Shown piece after piece: positions 1-7,926 of a stretch of 64,000 nucleotides of DNA. The notes under the pieces are model-generated. The model ran no database searches. It saw nothing but the letters and a program-made list of their open reading frames with translations, and had not been told where the DNA came from. This DNA is from Strigamia acuminata. Lineage: Eukaryota > Arthropoda > Chilopoda > Geophilomorpha > Linotaeniidae. The stretch is from assembly GCA_949358305.1 (NCBI GenBank), contig OX442323.1, forward strand, positions 7,750,001-7,814,000, in the 5' to 3' direction. Position 1 is the stretch's first letter. Each line of letters begins with the position of its first letter. Position numbers and translations under genes: made by a program.

Positions 1-629
1 CGGTGGCATGATTCTGTAGAATCATGCAATGGTTCTTTGTGAATAAATCAACAAAGAACCAAAAGGTTTTTTTTACGTGAACAACGAATCATATTTCTTA
101 AGTAACAATACCAAACAGAAAATAATCAAACAGAGCTGCCGGATGGCCGGTTGTTTGGGTTTATATAACCTGACTGGATTAGAGATTAATCCAATCAACC
201 AATTGGAACATGGGTTCCACGAATCCCTCCAATCCCGTATCGCCGGAAGTGGATACGGAGGAGCAATATGCTAATTCACACCACAACCGGAACTGGATAC
301 CCAGGACCGGAAATGGATCCACCACTCACATCGATCGGTTGATCGATGGATTATCAAATCTCCATTTCTGCTGAACTAGAGATTCCCATCACTTAGTGTG
401 AACAATAATTATTAATATATATTTATATTAATCCTAATAAAGTGTCGTTTCATACAAATAAATATATTCTTATATTTATTTACCAGTTTTCTTAACTCGC
501 AATTCGAATTTACCGCTGAATTATAATCGCGCCATCTAGTGGCGACTCGGAGCATTGACAAATGCGGGTTTCGCCAAAAACACTTAAAATTCGGCCGTGT
601 TATTAATAAATAGCACTTATAAACCGTCA
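1..629 (-). repeat. 3' LTR of gypsy copy A (partial)
   Basis: Bases 1-629 match 12598-13226 and 18390-19018, the corresponding ends of the two complete LTRs. The first 1.1 kb of the plus-strand LTR lies left of the window. The inner end is ACCGTCA, the inverted complement of the TGACGGT that begins the full LTRs. Boundaries are uncertain by about 2 bases because TA follows in all copies. Confidence 0.93.
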
Positions 630-633
630 TACA

Positions 634-641
634 TCCCCCTT
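634..641 (-). promoter_or_regulatory. polypurine tract of gypsy copy A
   Basis: On the minus strand the purine run AAGGGGGA lies 4 bases before the TGACGG that starts the 3' LTR. This is where plus-strand DNA synthesis is primed in LTR retroelements. The same tract occurs at 19023-19030 in copy B. Confidence 0.75.
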
Positions 642-1136
642 AATTACTCAACTTATAAATTTTATTCATAAGTTTATGTTATTCTTGCGAAATGATTTTA
701 TTAATATCTCAAAACAGGACTTTTTCATCCCGAACAGCTGAGTGCGTATGCGGGTGACTCAAAATAAATTTCATATTTCTGATGTGCGCAACAATTCTTT
801 TTTAATGAATTATCAAGAATAAAATATTATTTGGTTACAATAAAACAAACTTGGAACTTTACAACACTTAGCCTCTTTTCTTCACACAATTATTATTTCA
901 AATAACGGGAATCTTAACATAATTTTTTGGTAAATTATTTCTTTTTAGCTTAACAATTATTAAAAGATTTCTTTTGATTTATAGGATTATCTCTCGATTT
1001 TCCTTTTTTTAAAAATAACATGACTTTTGCATATCACAACCGCTTATTAAATACTAAACAGAATACTTTTGAGTTTTTCGTTAATTCTAACATTTTTTCC
1101 TTAAATTCTTTTAAATTCGAAAATTAACTCCGCGAG
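642..1136. other. AT-rich 3' untranslated stretch of gypsy copy A
   Basis: This separates the fourth ORF's stop from the polypurine tract. I see no open frame, RNA gene or internal repeat. It is repeated at 19031-19525 in copy B. Confidence 0.6.
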
Positions 1137-2819
1137 TCACTTGACTTCTTCTTCATCAGACTCCGATCCTTCACTCTCTTTCTTAAGAGTCTCACTGGAC
1201 TCACCGACTTCGGACTTTTCTAGGGGAAGAAATTCCGCTGGTCTTCGGTCGATGACGAAATTGGGTTCTTCACCTATATCTTCTGCGGGTGGAGATTTCG
1301 GCGCGTACTCCGGAGACCTTGGTTCATATTCTGGAGTCTTCTCAACTAACTCATAACTTTCTTCAATAGCCTTCTTCGAAGCGTCGTATATCTCCGCAAT
1401 GCAGGGGAGTCCGTAGAACCATGAAGGGTTTATTAATCCTTTTCCGTCGGTGTTGACTCTGTCAATTAACAGTGTCCATATGTGCTCCAGCACAGCAAAA
1501 GATTCGCCTCGATTGGCGTTAAATATCAATTTCATCACATGGACAGCATAATTGATATTCGAGGGATCGGTAGAGTCTGAGCGCATTTGTTCCGTGATTT
1601 TCTCGGCAATTCTAAAAAGCGTCGGAAAATAGTAGCTCACCTCGTATTCGAATAGATGCGCTATTTTCGCTCCTGGTGGAGGGAAAAAGGGTTCCACAAG
1701 AAGTTCATTTTCGGCTTCTTTTTCGTTCTCCTTGGATACCGTTTGACATCCTTTATCGATGACTGTCGTACTCTGTGGTTTTCGGGAACTCTCTAGAGCT
1801 TCTGGCGGAATTCTCAGATCTTGCATTTCCCTTCCTAGTGGAGTGGTTATGGCGTTCAAGAACTCCGGGCTGATGTACGGCGATCTTCCGTCGCTGGAGA
1901 GGACAATTTTACACGCCGGGCAAGTTGCCCACAACCTGGCCGGGGGAGGGTGAATTCCCATGACCACAAATGGCAGAAAGCTGGGGCGCCAAGGTTGGCC
2001 TTTGGGCCGCTTCTTTGTGCCCTCGCAATTGGAACATTGCGCCAGGTGGCCTCCGGTTCCCGATCCCGAGACCCACCCGACGGCGGAACAAAAAGGACAT
2101 GGCACTTCGTCCTTCGAGAGTACCATATCATCATGTGGTTTTCCGTTCTCTTTATCTTGTTTACACTGTTCTCGTCTTTTCTGGATCTGACGAACTTTAT
2201 TTGCCAACTTTTGGCGATCTGACCATGCGCTGGTATTTGACCTATTCCTAGGTTGGTCGGACCTTCGGTAGGAGGAATACGACCTTTTTTCCCGGTCTCG
2301 GTCTGGTGAATCGTTAAATCTAACGTATTCTCTTTTTGGACGCTCTTGGCCAGTACAAGAGGAAGGTGTAGCGTCTTCCGAATTTCGGCGGCGTTTAGCT
2401 TCCATTGGTGGGGATTTCCTTCTTCGTTCGGGCGACTTGACTCGGTTGTACACAATTTCCACCTTTCGCGGTTTACTGGTACTTGGCTGGTTTTTTGCAA
2501 TTGGCGGATTATTTCTGGCGAAATCATCCGCTTTTATCTTTGGAATAACAAATGGCTTCGCCGTTGATTCTTTTTTGGCCGGTTCCTCCTGTAACGTGGG
2601 GGTTCCGGGTGGACCAAGCTCAGCGGGGAGCAATTCGGGATGTTGGCGAGCCCAACTCAAAATATCCCAGCCTCTGGCGTTGATAATCACGGGTGTTTTG
2701 GGACACCCTTCTACGAATACGGCAGCGGCCGAAGGAGGTGCCGTTACTTCTTCATCGGAGGAAGAGGATTCGACCAACACGTATTTTCTCTTTTTTTTCG
2801 ATCTTTTTTCCCATTTTTT
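1137..2819 (-). CDS. Accessory ORF4 of the gypsy element, in the env position, function unknown
   Basis: This frame follows integrase on the same strand, where env sits in env-bearing elements. The product is not env-like: I see no signal peptide or membrane segment. Counting from a GTG at 2780 (547 codons), there is an acidic Ser/Glu start, a Pro-rich segment, a basic Arg/Ser-rich region (about 100-215), paired cysteines CPFC (228-231), CSNC (249-252) and CPAC (287-290) suggesting zinc binding, a hydrophobic helical region (about 370-460), and an acidic tail with PEYEPRSPEYAPKSPP-type repeats. The frame stays open upstream to a stop at 2822-2820, with a Lys/Arg-rich stretch but no in-frame ATG near the start. 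The T-rich TTTTCTCTAG directly before it looks like a 3' splice site, so translation from a spliced RNA is my inference. The product may be nuclear. I recognise no family. Confidence 0.75.
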   Translation of the reverse strand, partial: KKWEKRSKKKRKYVLVESSSSDEEVTAPPSAAAVFVEGCPKTPVIINARGWDILSWARQHPELLPAELGPPGTPTLQEEPAKKESTAKPFVIPKIKADDFARNNPPIAKNQPSTSKPRKVEIVYNRVKSPERRRKSPPMEAKRRRNSEDATPSSCTGQERPKREYVRFNDSPDRDREKRSYSSYRRSDQPRNRSNTSAWSDRQKLANKVRQIQKRREQCKQDKENGKPHDDMVLSKDEVPCPFCSAVGWVSGSGTGGHLAQCSNCEGTKKRPKGQPWRPSFLPFVVMGIHPPPARLWATCPACKIVLSSDGRSPYISPEFLNAITTPLGREMQDLRIPPEALESSRKPQSTTVIDKGCQTVSKENEKEAENELLVEPFFPPPGAKIAHLFEYEVSYYFPTLFRIAEKITEQMRSDSTDPSNINYAVHVMKLIFNANRGESFAVLEHIWTLLIDRVNTDGKGLINPSWFYGLPCIAEIYDASKKAIEESYELVEKTPEYEPRSPEYAPKSPPAEDIGEEPNFVIDRRPAEFLPLEKSEVGESSETLKKESEGSESDEEEVK

Positions 2820-2834
2820 CTAGAGAAAATAATA
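2819..2834 (-). promoter_or_regulatory. candidate 3' splice site for ORF4
   Basis: On the minus strand a pyrimidine-rich run ending TTTTCTCTAG stops at the exact point where the ORF4 frame opens (the TAG is the in-frame stop). An acceptor here would join an upstream AUG-bearing exon to ORF4. The donor was not identified. The same site lies at 27999-28014 in copy B. Confidence 0.45.
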
Positions 2835-3623
2835 TAGAGAATCTTATCAATACGATTTATTTAACAAAATTTATACCGCCATCTATCGTGAAAATTTATC
2901 AACTTTATCGATGGTTTCGATATATTTTTATATCGGGATTTTACGTGCGGCTTTTTTACTATTCGTAATATTCGATAGAATTATCTTTAGAATACTTACA
3001 CTAGGAATCTCCGGAATCCACTTAAGTATTCAAAATGATGTGGTGCCGATTTTCTAATTGACAAAACTCGTTGTTTTTAGCGAAGGTGTTCTCCGCCAAC
3101 GTAGAAATCCTAATTTTATATATAAAATAGCCGTGAATATCTCTTGATATATTAAATTTATCATTACTTACACGTAACACTCTAGTAAACGTTGAACTGT
3201 CGTGATGATATTTCGAATTTTCTCGAAGGAGAAATTTTCTTCTTCACGCCGAGGTCACGTGTTCGTCTCTTTCAGACGAAATTAATCACCGAAGTTTTCT
3301 CTCGTCCTTTTCTATCATGAAAGGATTATAACATTAAGTCCTGACACATAATTTCCGAGTTTACTGGTAATACATGAGTCTTACCACGAATCTCGAGGTT
3401 TTCTTGAAAGAAATCGCGACGAACTTTTCTATCGACGCAGGTGTCAAAGTTGACTCGCACATGTGTGTGAAGCTTGTGAGAGAACAAATCCTCTACTCTC
3501 TACCCGGGGTATTTTCACCATATTCTCCTATAGGTTTATGATTTAACCATGACTAATTTGTGGGTCAAAAGTGACCCGATTTTTTATCTTTTTTAAATTT
3601 TTATTTAAAAAAATACGCTATCA
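2835..3623. other. non-coding stretch between integrase and ORF4
   Basis: AT-rich sequence with stops in all frames and no recognised motif. On the minus strand it is the 3' flank of integrase and the presumed intron or leader upstream of ORF4. It is repeated at 28015-28803. Confidence 0.5.
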
Positions 3624-5642
3624 CTAGCGGCGATCTTGAATCAGATGTATAAAATCTGTTGTGCATTCTTGATCTGTCGTAGAAATTCGCTTCGTACGAG
3701 GTTGCAGTTGTGAAAGTTCACAACTTCTTTTCCTTTTCCTAAGGTTATAATCATGTTTTGGATTATTAACTACGATGTCGCTTTCTTTTGAAGCGGGTGT
3801 TGTAACTTCTTCGGGATCTAATTCCATATTAGCAGAATTATTTCCTAATTCTTGATTATTTAATTCACTTGAATTATTTACGGTTGAACTTTCGTCCATC
3901 CAATCAGGGTTTGGGTGATTCTCTACTCTTCCACTCTTTTGGTCGAGTGTCCAAGTCTCAATCGGGTAAGATGGGATATAAGGTGAGAGATCATCAGTAT
4001 TTATGGATGGTTCTATTGATCCATCAACTAATTTTCTCAACTTATAAGCACCTCCAGGTAAAACTTCCGTAATTTCCCACGGTCCATCTCGTTTCTCGGC
4101 GAAACCTTTAGTAATTCCTTTCTCTTTATTTGAAAGGATGTGAGTGGCTTTCCATACCAAATCACCGACAGTATATTCACAAATGTGAAATTTATTTCTG
4201 TGAATCTTGTCGTGTCTCTCATAATTTGCTTGAATACGCAAATGCATCTCTTGATGTGCTCTACGTAAAATTCCAAGTAAATTATATACGTATTCTTCCG
4301 GGTTATTCTTGTCAAATGCATTTGCATGTTGAATGATCCGAGGATCAAAGGGAAGAGGTACATTTCTTCCTGTGTTCAATAAGAATGGCGTTGCGCCTGT
4401 AGCTTCTGATTTAGCCGTTCTCGAGGCAAATGCAAATTCGTTTAAGAATCTCGGCCAATGGGAGTGAATGTCTGAATAAAGAGCCAGCATTATTTTGATG
4501 TCTCTATTGGCCCTTTCCGTAGGATTGGCCTGAGCGTGATATGGACTCACATGAGCCATTCTGATGTTGTGTTTTTTACAAAATTCTTCATAAATCGTGG
4601 ATATGAATTGGCTCCCGTTATCACTAACAATTTTCTTTGGGTATCCCCATCTATGAATCACTTCTCCTAACCTATTCACAATAGATTCACTAGATGCCTT
4701 ACTTAAAGGGAATAATTCTACCCATTTAGTACATTGATCTATAATTACTAATACAAATCTGTATTGGCTTCTTCCTGTCGGTTTGGGACCCATTAAATCA
4801 ATGCAGATTACTTCCCACGGGTAAGACATGTTATGAGGAGTGTAACTCGCTCTATGCTTTTTATGTTGACAGGGCTTGTATTGCTGGCAATGAATACAAC
4901 TTCGGACGTAATTGCGAGTATCTTTATTCATCTTCGGCCAGTAATATATAAGTTTTGCTCGTTCGAGCGTCTTACTCATCCCTGCATGTCCACTTAATGG
5001 ATGTCCGTGACAGGCAAACAGTACTCTTCGTACTAATGACGGTGGAATGACAGCTTTAAATCCGTTTCCAGAGTCATTCAATTCCTCTTCAAACGTTGGT
5101 TTGAAATAAATCAGCATTTCATTACCATTTTCTTCTTGAAAATCTAATTGGTAACCTTGGACTGCTTTCATCCATTCTTTAGTTTTCTTAAACTTTCTTT
5201 GTTCGATTTCATCTCGTTTCAGATGATCGATTATTATTCTACACTCTTTGTCGGCTAGTTGAGCTTTTATAATTTCTTCTCGAGTCGGTGGAACTTCCTT
5301 TAAAACTTCAGTTAAAGCACTAAATAGTGTTTCTTCTGTAGCTTCATCCATCTTCTCCCCCTTTTCCAAAGTATTGTATAATAATTTGGAATAATCGAAA
5401 TGAAGCTGCACATTCGTGAGAAATTGGCAATCTTCTCTATTATTCCTTCGAATAATTTCTCGATTTCCGTCCCATTCCGGCCAGAATTGAGTAATCTCGA
5501 TTGGCTCACAAATAATCATTCTCTGGAATGTCTTCGATCTCCAAAGGCGCTCTCGAGAAGGCGTCGGCAACTTGGTTCTGGGTACCCCGTCGATATTTAA
5601 TCTTAAAGGCGCCACATTGAAGTTTAATTGCCCAACGACCAA
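3624..5642 (-). CDS. Integrase ORF of gypsy copy A
   Basis: The product inserts element cDNA into the genome. Residues are counted from the first codon of the open frame. The N-terminal zinc site is H214-x4-H219 with C249 and C252. The catalytic core has D282 (IDLMG), D341 (SDNGSQF) and E376 (NPTERANR), with 34 residues between the last two, a spacing that follows from the shorter NPTER form. A GPY/F-like segment (GPWEITEV...GAYKLR) and a basic, acidic-mixed tail follow. The frame is +1 relative to the RT ORF. The first convincing ATG is residue 42 at 5519-5517, inside ATGATTATTTGTGA, which overlaps the RT ORF's TGA by 14 nt; that start would give 631 residues. A separate integrase ORF is unusual for the family. 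The predicted copy B product (28804-30822) is the same. Confidence 0.93.
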   Translation of the reverse strand: MVVGQLNFNVAPLRLNIDGVPRTKLPTPSRERLWRSKTFQRMIICEPIEITQFWPEWDGNREIIRRNNREDCQFLTNVQLHFDYSKLLYNTLEKGEKMDEATEETLFSALTEVLKEVPPTREEIIKAQLADKECRIIIDHLKRDEIEQRKFKKTKEWMKAVQGYQLDFQEENGNEMLIYFKPTFEEELNDSGNGFKAVIPPSLVRRVLFACHGHPLSGHAGMSKTLERAKLIYYWPKMNKDTRNYVRSCIHCQQYKPCQHKKHRASYTPHNMSYPWEVICIDLMGPKPTGRSQYRFVLVIIDQCTKWVELFPLSKASSESIVNRLGEVIHRWGYPKKIVSDNGSQFISTIYEEFCKKHNIRMAHVSPYHAQANPTERANRDIKIMLALYSDIHSHWPRFLNEFAFASRTAKSEATGATPFLLNTGRNVPLPFDPRIIQHANAFDKNNPEEYVYNLLGILRRAHQEMHLRIQANYERHDKIHRNKFHICEYTVGDLVWKATHILSNKEKGITKGFAEKRDGPWEITEVLPGGAYKLRKLVDGSIEPSINTDDLSPYIPSYPIETWTLDQKSGRVENHPNPDWMDESSTVNNSSELNNQELGNNSANMELDPEEVTTPASKESDIVVNNPKHDYNLRKRKRSCELSQLQPRTKRISTTDQECTTDFIHLIQDRR

Positions 5643-7920
5643 ATCGTCCCGATGGTTCTGGTGTTCCCATCAGCCATTTTAATGCTTCGGCGTCTGATTC
5701 CAAAGTAAATGTCGTATATTCGATATACGGTCGGAATTTGTCGACGGCCCACACTACTGCTAAACACTCGAGTTCGGGTGTTGAGTAGCGTACTTCTGCC
5801 CCTCGTAAGACTCGACTAGCATAAGCTACGGGTCTAGGAGTCATGATCATTTCTCTTTTTCCTTCATCGAAGAATTCTACATCTTGGCATAACACACTAC
5901 CAAGTCCATCATGTGATGCGTCTGTCAAGATTACGAATGGTTTCATCATATCTGGCATTAACAAAACTTGTGTTTCGTCACATAAAATATTTTTTATTGT
6001 TTCAAAAGCTTTCTCTTGTTCTTCTCCCCATTCGAACACTGCTTTATCATGCATCATGCTAGTTAGAGGCCTAGCAATTTTTGCATGTTCGGGAATAAAT
6101 TTCCGGAAGAAATTTGACAAGCCATGAAATCGTTGAATATCCTTGGAATTCTTAGGAGTTGGATATTTCCTAACGGATACTATCTTGTCTGGGTCAGGTG
6201 CTAATCCGGTTGGAGTTATCAAATGACCCAAAAATTTGAGTGTAGTTTTTCCAAATTTTGATTTTTCCTTATTTACTGATAAGTTGGCTTTATCTAGTCT
6301 TTCCAACACATCTTTGATATGTTCAAGATGTTTCTCCCAAGTGGTGGAGAAGATTATCACGTCGTCCAAATAGACTAACGCGTGTTTGTATAATGCTTCG
6401 CCCATCACTCGTTCCATTAAGAACTGAAATGTACATGGCGCATTGCAAAGACCAAAAGGCATGCGGACAAATTGGTAATTGCCTTTCGGAGTATAAAAGG
6501 CTGTTTTCTGTCTATCTTCCTCGTCCATCTCGACCTGATAATAACCTTTGGTAAGGTCAAGAGACGTGAAATATTTTGCCTGATTTGTATTGTGGAGTAA
6601 CAAATCAATACTTGGCATTTGTATGGCGTTGATTTCGGTGATTGCATTCAACCACCGATAATCGATACATAAACGATAAGTACCATTTGGTTTGGCTACG
6701 ATCACTGGATGACTTATGTAAGGTCCAGTAGCTCTTTCGATCAAATTATCCGCTTCTAATTCTTCTACTAATTTAGTCATAATGGCTATTTTAGCAGGGT
6801 TATACATTCGAAATGGTTGTTTTTTCCACGTTACATCCTTTTTAAAGGTGATCTTATGCTTTATTATGTTAGTACATCCGACTTTATCTCTAAAGACGTT
6901 CTTAACACTAGCAATTACTTCGCGTAATTTACTTTTTTCCTCATCTGAACAGTCACAATCCTTTACCAGCAATTCTTCCCAATTATCTGGCGTGTGTGTG
7001 GCTGTTGCGTTGTCAGTCAACACTTGTACTCGAGCTAAATTACAATTTAACTCGTCAGTTTCGTAGGGTGCAGTCCAGTCGGACTTGCTGTCGCAAGTAA
7101 ATACAGCTCGTGCTGGATTTAAATTAATTTTGGTTCGGCGCATAAAATTATGTCCGATAATTAATCCACACACATTATTATCCAAAATGATAAAATTTAT
7201 TGGTGTGAATTCTGCTCCATCTGCCCATTGTACACACAAAGTAATTTGTCCTAGTGGAATATGAGTAACTCCAACTGCACAAACTCTCATGTGTTTTGGA
7301 CAATCTTGTATGAAATCGGGAGATGCACAAGTTTTACTTAGTAATTGCAACCCAATAAAACACTGTGTGGCTCCTGAGTCCATCAAAGCATTGTAGGTGA
7401 GTCCACCTATTGTAATTTTCATTCGGGGGTCGTCGATGTGATTTCCCAATTTATTAATTCGTTCGATGCCATCTTTTCGTTTTAACTGATTCTCGTTAAT
7501 GTAAGATTTTAATCTCGCAAATCTGGAGGATTTGGAGTCGGGATTCAGATTATCAATCATTGATTGTAAATTCTCGAATACTCCTCCACTAGAACTGGTG
7601 GATTCATCACGAATATTAAGATTGGATGTATCTTGTATCAATCTAGCTAAAGATTCGTCCCCCTTATCTAGAGAAAACAGGTCGTCGTGAAAATTCAAGA
7701 ACGGGTTTGCTGTCTCCTCTGCCGAAAAGGGCGTATTTGACGCGATTTTAAACTTATAATTCCAGTTCCTTTTCCGTGTCTTCCGGTTAGGACGAGCACG
7801 CTTAATTTCTTTATCTTGAATAGTTAAATTATCCAAAGTTTCGGAAAGTGCTTGTTCCAAGTCTGGTGGTAAAATTCCTTCGGAATTATTAATAGGGGGC
7901 TCGAGGACCCCCGCCACTAG
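5506..7920 (-). CDS. Protease-reverse transcriptase-RNase H ORF of gypsy copy A
   Basis: The polyprotein matures the particle and copies its RNA. Counting from the GTG at 7917: an N-terminal linker (1-160), aspartic protease with DSGA at 180-183, RT with the palm Asp 454 (TSLDLTKGYY) and the catalytic YLDD at 516-519, then RNase H with D666 (ILTDAS), ESD near 743 and VADAFSR near 790. It ends at residue 803 with no integrase. There is no ATG at its head: the frame is -1 relative to gag and opens at the gag stop, so it is expected as a gag-pol frameshift product. In copy B the same ORF is split at codon 358/359 by the TTAA block. Confidence 0.95.
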   Translation of the reverse strand, partial: LVAGVLEPPINNSEGILPPDLEQALSETLDNLTIQDKEIKRARPNRKTRKRNWNYKFKIASNTPFSAEETANPFLNFHDDLFSLDKGDESLARLIQDTSNLNIRDESTSSSGGVFENLQSMIDNLNPDSKSSRFARLKSYINENQLKRKDGIERINKLGNHIDDPRMKITIGGLTYNALMDSGATQCFIGLQLLSKTCASPDFIQDCPKHMRVCAVGVTHIPLGQITLCVQWADGAEFTPINFIILDNNVCGLIIGHNFMRRTKINLNPARAVFTCDSKSDWTAPYETDELNCNLARVQVLTDNATATHTPDNWEELLVKDCDCSDEEKSKLREVIASVKNVFRDKVGCTNIIKHKITFKKDVTWKKQPFRMYNPAKIAIMTKLVEELEADNLIERATGPYISHPVIVAKPNGTYRLCIDYRWLNAITEINAIQMPSIDLLLHNTNQAKYFTSLDLTKGYYQVEMDEEDRQKTAFYTPKGNYQFVRMPFGLCNAPCTFQFLMERVMGEALYKHALVYLDDVIIFSTTWEKHLEHIKDVLERLDKANLSVNKEKSKFGKTTLKFLGHLITPTGLAPDPDKIVSVRKYPTPKNSKDIQRFHGLSNFFRKFIPEHAKIARPLTSMMHDKAVFEWGEEQEKAFETIKNILCDETQVLLMPDMMKPFVILTDASHDGLGSVLCQDVEFFDEGKREMIMTPRPVAYASRVLRGAEVRYSTPELECLAVVWAVDKFRPYIEYTTFTLESDAEALKWLMGTPEPSGRFGRWAIKLQCGAFKIKYRRGTQNQVADAFSRAPLEIEDIPENDYL

Positions 7921-7926
7921 TTTTTT
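7895..7926 (-). promoter_or_regulatory. programmed -1 frameshift site between gag and pol
   Basis: On the minus strand the slippery heptamer A AAA AAC (7926-7920) is in the gag frame immediately before the gag TAG (7919-7917). Seven bases later a hairpin can form with a GGGGG/CCCCC stem (7912-7908 with 7899-7895), one G-T pair and a six-base loop. Slipping back one base at the heptamer enters the pol frame at CTA GTG GCG. Slippery sequence, spacing and hairpin match known -1 frameshift signals; use in vivo is inferred. The same signal is at 61861-61892. Confidence 0.85.

Noticed and set aside
77-274. 65-codon plus-strand frame present in all three LTRs
   Set aside because: It is antisense to the element and identical because the LTRs are copies; nothing supports translation.
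1856-2527. 223-codon minus-strand frame inside ORF4
   Set aside because: Alternate frame of ORF4, lacking any domain; ORF4 in its main frame has paired Cys motifs and is longer.
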